From Ceraceosorus guamensis (Eukaryota > Basidiomycota > Exobasidiomycetes > Ceraceosorales > Ceraceosoraceae), in contig NW_020290016.1 of assembly GCF_003144195.1 (NCBI RefSeq), positions 124,001 to 188,000 on the forward strand: DNA of 64,000 nt. The letters are read 5' to 3'. The notes below the pieces were generated by a model that had not been told where the DNA came from, searched no databases, and saw only the letters and a list, made by a program, of their open reading frames with translations. The stretch's first letter is position 1. The number at the start of each line of letters is the position of its first letter. A program made the position numbers and the translations under genes. This document shows, in pieces, positions 23,605-34,646 of this stretch.

Positions 23605-23887
23605 TTGCAGCCCGCAAGGACACTTGACTTTCACCATTGGCTGCTGTGGCGTACACACCGTCTTCGCGCACCGAGCGCACACTTCATCCAGTCAGCTTTG
23701 TAATGATTCACTTGAGCCCCTTCGACCTCTTTCCATTCCCAGACGCTGGCACGCCCTACTGAGGCCCCATACACGTTCCATGTCGAAGTCACCTAGCAAC
23801 GAAGCCAATGCATGCCAACGAACACAAGGGTGGCTGCGCTGGTAGGCAGAGGGGCGCCTCTGGGTCTGCTTTCAAGCGGCTATGGGT
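23605..23887. other. Convergent 3' spacer NNR1 / IMP2
   Basis: 283 bp between two converging stops. Nothing else seen; the transcripts may overlap at their ends. Confidence 0.5.
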
Positions 23888-25641
23888 TCATGCGCCGATC
23901 TCGGCATTGGCAGCGTCATCGCCAAGCTGTCCACCCCTGCTCAAAGCGTTCCAAGCATCTCTGAACTCTCCCCGCCTCCTTTCCCGCTTCTCGTCTCTCT
24001 TGCGCCTCCTCTCGTCTTTCTCTTTCCCGGTATCGCTGATGGTTCCAGACACATCCGCTTCCAGGTCCTCCGTGTATGGGCTCAGTCGTGAATCTTCCTC
24101 GATCGGGACGCCAAGGCTCGGGGGTAGGGTGCTGCTCTGCACACTGGTGGGCAGACGCTCGGTCCGTGAGGTGATTGCGGAAGAGGTGTAGCGCATAGAT
24201 GTGGAGGCGCTCGGGCGATCTGCTGGAGCTCCCCAGCGCGAAGGCGGCCAGACGATGCAGACGACGCGTGAAGTGAGAAGCGCGATTGGGACCTGGCGAA
24301 GCGCATTGTGATTGTCGAAACGAGGAATCAGTGCCTCCTCTCTGAGCCGCTCAGACGAGAGGCTGGGCCAGCCAGCTGGTACTGAGAGAGCCCAATCTTA
24401 CCTCCCAAGCGGTCTTTGGCTCTGCCTTCGACGCATACAACCTCCGACTCACCGGTCCAAAGCTCCGACTGTCCAGGCTCTTTTGCTCCGGCAGGCCGCC
24501 TCTGCCTCGGGCTATTTCAGTGCCGGCCGCATCTCCTTCCACCCACACGTGTCCTAGAGGTATTCGAATCCTTTTTTGCCCGCGCTGCTCTTCTGAGGAG
24601 GAGCTGAACCTCGAGGCGCTCCCTGCCGCTGCGTCGGAAGAGACAGAAAGCGTAATGGTATCTCCCGGAAGGGCCAGGATGCGCTTGACCAGGTGCAGGT
24701 TTGGATCTTGGGGTGAGCTGGTCCAAGCGGATACCGTCAGAGCGCATCAAGACCGTCAGTCTACCTCATATGCTGTGATTTGCTCATCCGTGGAAGAGTC
24801 TACTCACTGCAGCCCCACGATGTCGCCTATATTCCAATCGCCCCCATATGCTCCAGGTCTATTCCCATCATTTCTCCACGCACTTTTGCTGTTGCCGCTC
24901 GCTTTGGAATCTGCATCCGTGCCAGCATCATTGTAAATTGCGCCCGCTGTTTCCGGCGACCCTACGAGCGTTTCCAGATCACCTTCTGAATCCGACTCTA
25001 AGCCCCTCCCCGCCGCGCCGCCAATGCTGCCACGCGCGAATGCGGGTCTCCGACGAGCCTTTTCTGATGTCCACGAAGCGGTGCTTATGCTTTGCAGCTT
25101 GGAGAGAAGCACAATGTCGCCTTGGCGTGACTTTGTGCGGCCTTGAAGTGTTGGCTGCGAAAGTGATGCAGGCGGTAAGTTCTCCGGGAGCTGTTGCAGA
25201 AGTCGTCTGATAGGCTCGACTCCAATCAGCACTTGACGAGCGACTCACTAGCATGCTACCTCCGCTGATGTACGAAATACCAGTAGTGCTAGAGAATGCA
25301 AAGATGACGACGGCTGACCAGCCTAAAAAGTTGAAGGACCGCCTGAGGATCCACGCTGCGCTTCCTCCATCCCCTTTTCCTGAAGTGCCCTCTCCATCCT
25401 TTGGAGCTGGACTCGCTGGATTGGAGGGCGAAGACGCAGAAGAGGCGAGGGTAGCGCTGCTGAAGCCAGCCCTGCTCTTGATTGGTGATGGCAGTGATAT
25501 TCCTCGGAAAGATGAATGTACGCACGCAAGGCGGACAGTCGAATTACGACGTCCTTTGTCACCTCCCGAGTGCACGTCGCAGCATTCAGAAGGTCTCGCA
25601 CTCAGCAAAGGCCGCAGCCTCGGTGCTCGCCAGCACGACAT
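23888..25641 (-). CDS. IMP2: Mitochondrial inner membrane peptidase subunit 2
   Basis: A type I signal peptidase relative that removes sorting signals from intermembrane-space proteins. Exons 25641-25249, 25154-24808, 24717-24453 and 24292-23888 give 469 residues. A basic N-terminus (likely targeting) precedes a hydrophobic helix near 108-125. The Ser motif is built across an intron: GGSML from exon 1 and PT from exon 2, giving GxSMxPT with Ser129. Then GDIVLLS and GDIVGL, LVKRILALPGDTI with candidate general base Lys258, GHVWVEGD at 302-309, LDSRSFGP joined to VP across intron 24293-24452, and IVWPPSRWG as in yeast Imp2. It is about 290 residues longer than yeast Imp2: an acidic insert follows the first GDIV, and the C-terminus is a charged Lys/Arg/Glu helix. 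It shares a divergent promoter with NTM1 and converges with NNR1. Confidence 0.93.
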
Positions 25642-26194
25642 CGCCAATCTTGGACGCCACTTACTGATCCTTGCGAGTCAGAGCCAAAGAGTTGAGTGGC
25701 TGAGGAGCAAAAGTCACAACTTGAGTCTCCGTGCTCTGGGAACGTATTCGATGGTTGTGTATCGTTGGGTCACCTACTCGAATCAAACGCGAGGAGAAAT
25801 TTGTGGAGGTACGGTGGTAGTGGGGTCACGTGCGCTGAAACGAGTCAAACATTCTTGATTCTTGGTAGAATCTTGAATCAAGAGCATCACGACTCAATCA
25901 GAAATAGATACTCAAGACTTGGTGCTCGAAAGTAATTTCCAGTCGTGAGTCTTGAACTCAGACGGGTTTTGAGCTTTTGAGCAAGAAGAAAAGGATACAT
26001 ACAGATTCACAACTTTGATTGACACGTGTGACTCGACTGCATCTCGTGGTCCTGATACTCACGACTGATGAGTCCGAGAAGCGTTCGAATTGTAAAGATC
26101 GACGAGAAGTCTTCCTCCTTTTGCCTACCTTCTCCATCATCCACTCACGAGTCCTGCACTGCATCCTTGCAGCCGCAGTCTGGCACAAGGCAGC
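25642..26194. promoter_or_regulatory. Divergent promoter region IMP2 / NTM1
   Basis: 553 bp between two divergent starts. It includes AATCTTGAATCAAG at 25869 and several TCACGACT and GTCGTGAG words. No TATA element is obvious. Confidence 0.5.
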
Positions 26195-27435
26195 ATGTCG
26201 AGGAGCAAGCCCACAAAGCGGACATTGGACATTCCCTCCAGGTCTCCCAGTCCGCCGACAGTCACGCCGTCCATCTCAGGCTCGAACCCGCACGCAGCCG
26301 AACCAGATGTCGAGGGCGGTGTCGAGTACTGGAGAAGCGTCGCTGCTACAGTAGACGGGGTACTAGGAGGGTATGGAAAGGGAACTCTACCTCGAGTGGA
26401 CGCCCTGGGAAGTCGCTTGTTCCTACTTGGCGTATTGCCTAGGTTGGACAAGGTCAGAAGCAGCAAAGAGGAACTCAATGGAACGCCAGAGAGCAGTCTT
26501 GACAGGTCAGCAACGACGGAAATGCGGACGAGGGGATTGGATACGGGCGCTGGGGTCGGACGGGTCAGCAGGGATGTGCTGAGCAGATTGCTGCAGCATG
26601 TGGACCTCGTCGAGCCTGCGGAGAATGTGAGTGGCGTGTATGCGCCTGCTGACCTGACGCAATGTTGTGTGAAGCATTGGGGCCTATTTTGTGGCTACTG
26701 AATTTGCTGCTTTGCTCCTTTTCTGGCACAGCTGCTCGCGGAAGCGGTGCGAACTTCTCCGAGCTGGCCAGCCCTGAAAGCCATCGCCTCTGATGACAGT
26801 AGTGCCTCCTCCTCATCAAGCACACAATTGCCTTCTATCTCCTTTTTCCTTTCCACGCTGCAAGACTGGACGCAATGTCTCGCCTCTTCGCTGACCGCGC
26901 AGCAACACAAACTTCGCGAGGAAGCTCGCTTTGCGCCTGACAATGTAAGCGGCAACTCAAAGGCGCAGAAGGGTGGAGATAAAGACGAACAAGTGCTGTA
27001 CGATGTTGTCTGGGCTCAGTGGATGCTACAACATCTTTCGGACGACGACCTCATCAAGTTCTTGCAAGCAGCCAAGAAATCGCTTGTCAGACCTGATTTA
27101 ACAAACGGCGCGGTAGCAAAAGAGTCGAGCAAAGGAGCTATCTTGGATGGGTCGGGCTGCATCTTTGTCAAGGAAAATGTTTGCCAAGAGAAAGAGAGCG
27201 GCGAAGAGAATGTGTGGTTTGACGAGGAGGACAAGAGCATCACAAGGTGAGTTCTACCGGCTCATGGAACCTGCTTTCTTCCCGTCGTCCATGCGAGAAA
27301 GCTGATACAACCTGCTTTACCATCCGCAGGTCTCGCAAAGCGTTCGAACGAGTATTCGCAAGTGCGGGGCTGGAAATTGTCAAGACAGAAGTGCAGCTCG
27401 GCTTGCCCGCCGAACTCTTTGCGGTCAGAATGTGA
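26195..27435 (+). CDS. NTM1: Protein alpha-N-methyltransferase (Ntm1/Tae1)
   Basis: Methylates the free N-terminal amino group of X-Pro-Lys proteins such as ribosomal subunits. Exons 26195-26626, 26732-27246 and 27330-27435 give 350 residues. Blocks seen: YWRSVAATVDGVLGGYG (about 45-61), the AdoMet loop LDTGAGVGRVSRDVL (about 117-131), VDLVEPAEN at the end of exon 1, YDVVWAQWMLQHLSDDDLIKFL near 235, IFVKENVC, and the closing SRKAFERVFASAGLEIVKTE. These are the hallmarks of the METTL11/Tae1 family (usual length about 230), with internal insertions rich in Ser/Lys. The N-terminus itself reads Met-Ser-Arg-Ser-Lys-Pro. Confidence 0.95.
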
Positions 27436-28120
27436 GTACACGCGAGACGCGAGGTGGGTGTCGTGTCGGCAAGTCCATATGCTCATCGCAAGCTGGCCAA
27501 TCTGGCGCGGTCCGATTGCAGGTGGGCTCTCAGGTGACGTGGCATCCTTTGGTGCGGTCAAGCACCAAGTAGATCGCGCGATCAGCAACATAAACGTCTT
27601 GCGCTCCGTCAACGACCATGATCTTGGAGACACCTCTAGCAATGCCCTGTTCTTGTGCTGCACCCTATTTTACGTCCACGGCTACGCCGCCTTTATATTG
27701 GAAATACCTGATGGCGTCATCCGCTGCGGCCATCAAAGCTTGGACAGCATTATCAAGGAGCTCCGATCTCGCTGAAGCATTTCTGCTTCACGGCTTGACC
27801 TTGCCACCCACGAAGTCCATTGGCGTGTGGTCTTAGCACTCGCCTACGTTGAGCTGCAAATTTCTTTCTCGCTCTCAAAAGTCGTGGCTCATACTCTGCG
27901 TCGCGACGAAGCTTCACAGACCATCACCTCTTCTAGATCCGATGGTGCGCAGTGGTGAACTTTGGCTCGTCGGTCTGAACGAAGCGGCCATCGCGTCACG
28001 TGGCTTCGAGACGCGGTCAACGGAAAGTTTGAATGCAACACGGATTCAGCAGCAGCGCGAGGGCGCGTGCTGGTGAGGTCATGCTCACTCCGACCACCAC
28101 GCTCTCTCAGACACCGCAAA
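27436..28120. other. Unassigned interval 3' of NTM1
   Basis: No family recognised. Minus-strand frame 27657-27530 has coding-like composition but no supported start. It may hold the 5' flank of the retroelement fossil that follows; no matching terminal repeats were found. Confidence 0.4.
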
Positions 28121-28129
28121 TTTCAAGCA

Positions 28130-29260
28130 AGCAATGACTTACGACTCGAGACTTTTCGCAATGGTGGATCACTTGAAGGAGTCAGGTGCAACGCTTTGCT
28201 CGGCACCTTTGCTGCTACCTCGGCTCGCAAGTGCGGAACACTGGCCATACTGGAAGAAGCTCATGACATGCTTGCTGAGAGCAAATGGCCTCGCCAGAGC
28301 CGTTCTGGATGCTCCTTGCGCGCCTGCACCAATCGACCACTTGAATAGCGGAAAAGACGCGGGGGGTCAATTCCGACCAGGTAGAGGTAACACTCGATGC
28401 GAAAGCGTTGCTTCTCATGCTCACTTCTGTTGAGCCGGATATCGCCATCACCTTGCCAAATTCGGCTCGCTCCGCGTGGAATATGCTCGTCAAGCGCTTC
28501 GAATCTGCGGCTTTAGCCCATATCAGGAGTGAGCTGGATGGATTTCAATGGAAGCACAACGACACACCGAACGCTTTTCTCTATAGACTTGAACGTCTTC
28601 GTGCCGAAGCTGACGAAGTGGGCATTCGTCATGGTGCCTCCTTTTACGAGTGCAAGATCGAGAGCGCTCGTCTGCCGAGCTTGCTGAATCACAAAGTGGC
28701 AGAGATCCAAATAGCTCGAACGGGCCTGGCAGGTCGCGACATCACGGACGAAGAGACGCTGCAGATCCGGCTGGACTCTTTTCGATACGTCAGTGCGGAA
28801 GAATACCCCTGAATGCAACGCGAAGAACAGAAACGCAATCGAGGATCGCATCGCGGAGGACGTCGGGGAGGACATCGAGGAGGACACAGGCGCGCAGTTG
28901 GGCTTTGAAGGCGCATACTTTTTGCCAGAGCAGGCAGGCTAGCTCTAATGCCACCCAGATGCACAATGCCTGCTCGCCGACAGCTCGAAAGATATGTAGA
29001 TCGGACGTATCCACTCTTTTTCTTTCTTACAGGGCACCGGATAACCCTTGCCAGACGGCCACACGATGCTCAAAGGCTAGCGTTCACATTGCCTGTAGAG
29101 GCGACCTGATGGACGGATCACAAATGCAGTCGGCGTTCTGTTTTGAAGCCGTACATCGCCATGCTTGTTTATTTCGAATTTTTGTCGTTTTGGCGTTGCA
29201 GATTGGACGAAACATCGCGGCCTTTGGTGATCAGCATTATCCTTCGCTTTCGAAGAACTG
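28130..29260 (+). mobile_element. Fossil fragment of a Ty1/Copia-type LTR retroelement (gag part)
   Basis: A gag-like (UBN2/retrotran_gag) region around 28130-28812, followed by an Arg/Gly-rich stretch, is the only recognisable part. Protease, integrase, reverse transcriptase and terminal repeats were not seen, so most of the element is missing. It is broken and degraded; breaks appear to be several. The exact ends and age cannot be given without relatives. Confidence 0.6.
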
Positions 29261-29282
29261 AGCGACCGAAGAACTGAGCGAC
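29251..29282. repeat. Perfect 16-bp tandem duplication
   Basis: CGAAGAACTGAGCGAC occurs twice head to tail. It marks the region just past the retroelement fossil. Function unknown. Confidence 0.9.
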
Positions 29283-29777
29283 CCATAGCGTGCCACTTCT
29301 GATGCCTTTACAGATCGAATCTGTGGCTGGCAAGAGGTACTATTCCAGCTCTCATACAGGCGTAGGAATGCTATCGCTTCCAACGCCGCAGCTCTGATCA
29401 TTTCGCTCGAACAAGATAGTCAGGGCTTCTAGCCTTGGTTGGAGAGAAAAGAGCAGCAAGCACACACTTCAATTTGTGGCTCGAGTTGGAGTTCGCGCGG
29501 AGCTGCTACATGGACGAGAGCTTGACTCATGGACACACAGCAAGGGAGGGGAGGGGGGAGAAGGCCTAGGGAGCGGCTGTAGCATCGAAGCATGTGCAGC
29601 ATGATGCACCATATCAGACGGGAGTCGCATACGCTCACGTCGCCTAGCAAGCAAAGCACCTGCGGACAGTGTCCCTAGCGAACCAGCGCTTCTCAAGCGA
29701 CATCCACCGCTCATTGTCAAACCCAGAGTCACAACTCGATAGATGGCTGCATCTCGTGTCAATGACATTAACGTTTC
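29283..29777. other. Spacer before the DENND6-like gene's 3' end
   Basis: About 500 bp. Probably 3' flank of the minus-strand DENN gene. Nothing recognisable on either strand. Confidence 0.4.
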
Positions 29778-32700
29778 TCAACTGAGTCTCAGGCTGCCCT
29801 TCAAATCATCTGATAGGGTCTGCCCAAGCTTGTCTAGCTGAGCGCAGAGGCGAGCTCGGCGAGCTAGAAGAGAGCCTCTTCCTTGCCCGTCAGTCGCGCC
29901 TGTGCCCGTTCCCGAGTTGACAGTGGACACCGATGCGCTCCTCACGTGCGTATGGGCGGTGGAGCGGTTCGTCGGAAGCACAGGTGCAGCATGCTGACTC
30001 AGATCGACAGGAGCTATCCTGGTCGCTCCATCCATCGAATCCTTGGCTCCGCCTCTAGCAGCGCTGCTAGCCGGCGTGTCGACGCGCCATCGTGACCCAG
30101 GTCCGGGCTCGAGAGGTGCTGAAATCTTTGCATCGAGTGAACGCTACGAGCATCAGCAGGAGGCGGAAATTTTGATCGTCAGTGTTTTGAACCGTCGTTT
30201 GAGGGAGCGGAAACTCACGATTTCTTCGACGAGCCTGGCCCACAAGTCCAGAGTTTCGACCTCTCCATGGTCTCGCGCATAGGAAAGGACGTCACCTTCC
30301 TCCAAAATAGCAACTCTCCTTCTCCATTGTTCCTCCTGAGCAGCGGCAATCTTATCGTGAAGCCACAGCCCAAAGTTGGGGCATCTGAGGAAGTCGAGGT
30401 ACAGAGACTGCCGCACTGCGTTGCCGGTCGGCAGCGATCTGCTTCGGATCGGCAGCGGAGTACCGTGAGCCCTAAGCGAGGCGAGAAAGTCCGTTTCGCT
30501 GAAGGGCTTGATTTTGGGTGCTTCGGCGGGCGAGGATAGATTGCTGTACAGTAGCGTTCCAAAGTCAGCAGTCATTGCTCACGCGTGCTTTGCAAAGCTC
30601 TCAACACTCACAAGCCAGCTGGAATTAGTGAAGAGACATACCGATTGAGAGGGGCCAGGAAGCGCTCGGTGAGGTCGGAGAAATACCTTCTCAGCATGGC
30701 GTTGGCTGCCTCGTCATCGTCGCGCCTCTCGGCCATTTCCAATAGACGGCGAAGGAGCGGCCTATCCTTGCTGATCCTTCTTTTGCGCTTGCTTGTAAAA
30801 CCCGGAATATGCTCAGGACCACCACCGCCGGCGCTGTTGCCGCCAGCAATACCGCCTCCAGCTGCACTCAATGTTGACGCTGCTGTCCCGCTTGGACCAG
30901 CTCCAGAACTAGGCTTGCGATTAACGCTAGAAGTGCTCAAATGCCTGGTGGGCTTGGGAGCAGCTTTGCCCACGCGCAGAGTGTTCGGCCAGTGGCTACA
31001 CACTTGTAACATGAAGGGATTGGTGACCCCCAAGATCGTACCTGCCAGAGGTTTGTTCCTTGTGATCAGAGTCTTGAAGTCGTAATCATGAATGGTGAAG
31101 AATGGTCTCCAATCTCCACCGAATGGCACGGGTCTGATCATGTCTAGCAGATGCCACACTGCCTCGCTGCACTGCTTGGGGTCGGGGCCCACCACGAGTA
31201 GCGGTTCTGCGAGGAGCATGCACTCCCAGACCAGCCAAAGGTCTGAGATTGTATCCCGCAATACAGCGAACAAGGGATTGCTGGGAATGGAAGCGAGTAG
31301 AGGATCATTTTCGTCCTCCCCATCCGCTGCTCCGCCTCGACTCCTCCGTTTCTTGCGAATAAGAACAGAGTTGGCCTTGCCGGCGGCGCTGGTGGCTGGT
31401 GGTAGACAGGCCTGAGCGGCATTCGAGGTCTGGGTCTGATAACCGAGAGGCAATGCCGCTGAAAGAACTGTGCCCAAGACAGGCAACGAGAGTGTAGAGC
31501 CCGCTTCCGGAGATGGCCAGTTCGCGACTTCATGACAGAATGACTCCAGCATAGGCATGCCGTGTTCAAAATACAATGGTCCTAGCTTGGCCACCAAGCG
31601 GCTGAATAGCGATACGTACGGCAAGTGCGACAGGATGACGAGAGACTTTTGAAAATATCCTCTCCGGATTGCGGCATCCCTCCTCTGTCGAAAGAAGACA
31701 TAGCCGTAAATGTAGCTCACACTCTGGCTGCTACTCTTCCTTGCAGGTGCATTGATTTGTTGAGGAGCTGTCGCAGAGCTGTTGTGGTCGTGTGACGTGG
31801 CTGAAGCTTCACGCTCTAAGCGTCGCTCTTCTTCAGCTGAAAGACGTGCACCCGTTGCCTCTTGCTGGGCATCGACGTCGGTGCACAGCAGCTGGTAGCC
31901 ATCAGCACTAGACGAGTCAGTTGCTGCAAGACGAGACGCAGATACCTCCTGCGAAGAGACGCTCTCGCCACCTGCAGCCTCTAGGCTCTTGTCTGCCTGC
32001 TTGCTGCTGCCGAAAGCAAACACGGAAGAGCGTGAAGGGGAAGGCATTGGCGACGCACTCCGGCTTGAAGACGTGCTTGCCCCTGCAGAATGATCTGCGG
32101 CATCTTTCTTTGCGCTTGAAACGCCCCTCGCTAGCGATCGAAAAACGTCAGTCTTGGAACCGTCTCTTGAGGCAGAAGATACAGACGCCATAGGATCGTT
32201 TGAGGCGACCGAGGTTGAAGAGGAGCTTGCATTGGCGTGATGCCCAAATAGATGCGCTCCAAGCAGCGAGCGCTGGCCTTTGGAGCCAGAGCGATTCATG
32301 GTGCTTCCACCAGAGGAAGAGGCATTGGTATTACTGACACGTCTCGAGGAGTACTGGCGGCTCGGAAGGGTCGAGCTCTTCCCGGCAGCAGATGATGCAA
32401 TTGCGGGAGGCTCAGAGCCGGACGAGCTCAGAGGAACTTCCCTGACCCGCCAAGAGAAGACGGAATAGCCATCATCGAAAATGGACGTGTCGGGGAAAGA
32501 TGAGAAAGCACTACCAGTAGGTGGCATACAAGGTCAGCTGCTTGTGGGAATGCCACCTCAAACGCCCCATCGATCTCTAAACTCGTCCACCTTCCACTCC
32601 TTCCCATCCGGACTCCTGGGTGTCCGCTCCGAGTCATCGCTGCTACCTTCGAAGTCCAACGCACGTTCGTCCCCGCCTAGCGCACTACACTCACATGTTG

Positions 32701-33488
32701 TCCCTCTCCTCTCGGGAAATGCCAAGAGGCGGGTACAAGAACTCCAGGTCGGGCCCCCTGTCCAAGTCGAAATTGACGCAGCCGACGCTCAGGACCCATC
32801 GCTGTAGAGCCTCCCTTCGCAGCTCCGAGGGCCCACCTACTGGGCCACTAGGCGACTCTGGGTCCGTCTGGCTTCGTCGAGATGTTGATGTGCGTTGCTC
32901 GCTCTTTTGATTATGTCGTCTCACTTCAGCTCCAGTCGTAAAGCCGTCCGAGGGGGCGAGGACCAATGATGTCGGGCTCACTGCCGTACCATACTCAGGC
33001 GCTGGCGGAAATGTGGCCTCAGAGTAGGTCTCGCTGCCTCCCATCATGCCCATCTGCGGCAAAGTATCGCCAGCGGCCAGCGAAGCGAGGTCTCCTCCGC
33101 CAGCAGAGGTCCTCCGCTCGGCACCTCGAGATGTGACCGCCGCGGGGCCGATCGACGTTGATGTGTGGGAGCCCGCGCTGAAAAGATTAGAGCTCGAGGA
33201 GCTGGCCAGGAGATGCTGAGGCACGCGTTGGTTGTACGTCCGCTGTGAAGCAGACGCTGCTCTATCCGCTGACGACAAGATTTGCGAAGCAGGCTGACCG
33301 GCACCGGCCGAGGGCGGAAGAGCTCTGACCATCTGTGCAGAAGCGTTCTGCAGGCTGGCAGAGTGGCGACTTGGTGTCGAGCTGCGGGACTGTCCGAGAT
33401 CTCCCTCTTCCGCATCATCCACTGCAGCCAGGCTTGCCTGCGCGGAGGGTGCTTCCTGCAACGACGCTGCAGCATCACGGCGAGCCAT
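29778..33488 (-). CDS. DENN domain protein, DENND6 (FAM116) family
   Basis: A Rab guanine nucleotide exchange factor of the DENND6/Avl9-like superfamily, expected on endosomal or recycling membranes. Exons 33488-32695, 32510-30612, 30543-30219 and about 30143-29778 give 1127 residues. After a Ser/Ala-rich N-terminus, the family opening WVLSVGCVNFDLDRGPDLEFLYPP leads across a phase-2 intron into AFSSFPDTSIFDDGY. Later blocks: YGYVFFRQRRDAAIRRGYFQ, KSLVILSHLPYVSLF, LWECMLLAEPLLVVGPDP, PFGGDWRPFFTIHDYDF, GVTNPFMLQVCSHWPN, then PLNRYVSSLIP joined to NLSSPAEAPKIKPFSETDF, and FLRCPNFGLWLHDK, EVETLDLWARLVEEI and a C-terminal LDKLGQTLSDDLKGSL. The order fits human DENND6A/B; the acceptor of exon 4 is uncertain (TAG at 30144 or AAG downstream). 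Long Ser-rich inserts are extra. Confidence 0.9.
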
Positions 33489-34646
33489 GGTTTCGATTTA
33501 GGTCCCTGTTCTCTCACAGTACCACAACGGGAGAGTAGTAGCGCTGCGCCATACGTAGGTGGTCAAGCGCACACAACCGCGCGTTCGCTTGTGTCCGCTT
33601 GCGCAGAAACCTGGGTGAAGCAGTCCTGCAAGGAGGAAATGGCTTGGCGGAAAAGACGCCAAAAGATCACTCGAGCAAGATTTTTGAGGCTCGTCTGCAC
33701 AGAGTAGACGGGCAATTGCGTGGTGTGCTGTGAAAGATGATAAGGAAGCGAGGGGGCAAGACTTATGAGAACCTTTTGCCTCTTGTCACCGCGTTGACTA
33801 CCGGTGCTGTATGGCGAGAACGATCGAGGTTGCGGGGCAAGGGCCGCGTCGCACACGATTTCAATCAAGAATAGCATCATCGCGCGTTGCCTCGTTTTAC
33901 CTGCGATCATGCAGCAATCACAAAGGTAAAGTCTTGATTCTGAATTCATTTGATTTCTGCGCGTATGACCCAGAAAGTCGAGCTGCATGTGATGCTTGCT
34001 ACCTTATTGTTGGAAGTCATAAGTCTTTTCAAGAGCCTTCAACGATTCTAGCGCCCTACAAATAATATCCGCTCTCCAAGATTTTCTCGATTTTGATTTT
34101 GCATGCAACACTCTTGAATCAAAAACACCGATTGATCAACAATGCAGATCTTCTCGTGTAGCCACGTGACCCGAGGTAACGGGCTAAAGTTGGCGCTGGC
34201 GCACAACGGCGTCCAACCTGGGGCTCCTGGCATGCTGTGCACCGTGGCTGCATGGGGACAGCGCAAGGGGAGGAGGGCCGTGCGACTGACTGTGACAATA
34301 GATGTCCAGCAGGGACATGCAAGTCTTGACCCACAGATCGAGAGAGATCAACTTTGATGTTGGTCAGGTCTTGAGGTGGTCCCCGCTCTGGCTCCCACTC
34401 CTATACAATTCAAGCCCACCATCCGAATCTCTCAATTTGCTCGTACATCTTCGTCACCGCAACGAGAGCCTTCGTCTCCACTCGCTCTGATCCATCTCAG
34501 TCGAGTACCTCTGGTCACCCTTAGAAGACGGACTCGAATTACGCTTGATCGTACGCTGCTCAATCCACACCAGTCTGTTCAAACTATTCTCCGCCTTTCC
34601 CTCAGCAGACTTGGACTCCCGTCTCCTCGCAGCCCTTTTGCACAGC
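33489..34646. promoter_or_regulatory. Divergent promoter region, DENND6-like / PBDC1
   Basis: 1.16 kb between divergent starts. A pyrimidine-rich stretch from about 34390 to the PBDC1 ATG looks like a typical fungal 5' leader. TCTTGAATCAAAAAC at 34110 resembles the dispersed CTTGAATCAAG word. Confidence 0.45.

Noticed and set aside
26060-26100. CTGATGAGTCCGAG reminiscent of a hammerhead ribozyme core
   Set aside because: No pairing stem II and no GAAA box in the right place; the word matches the common TCACGACTGATGAGTC spacer vocabulary.
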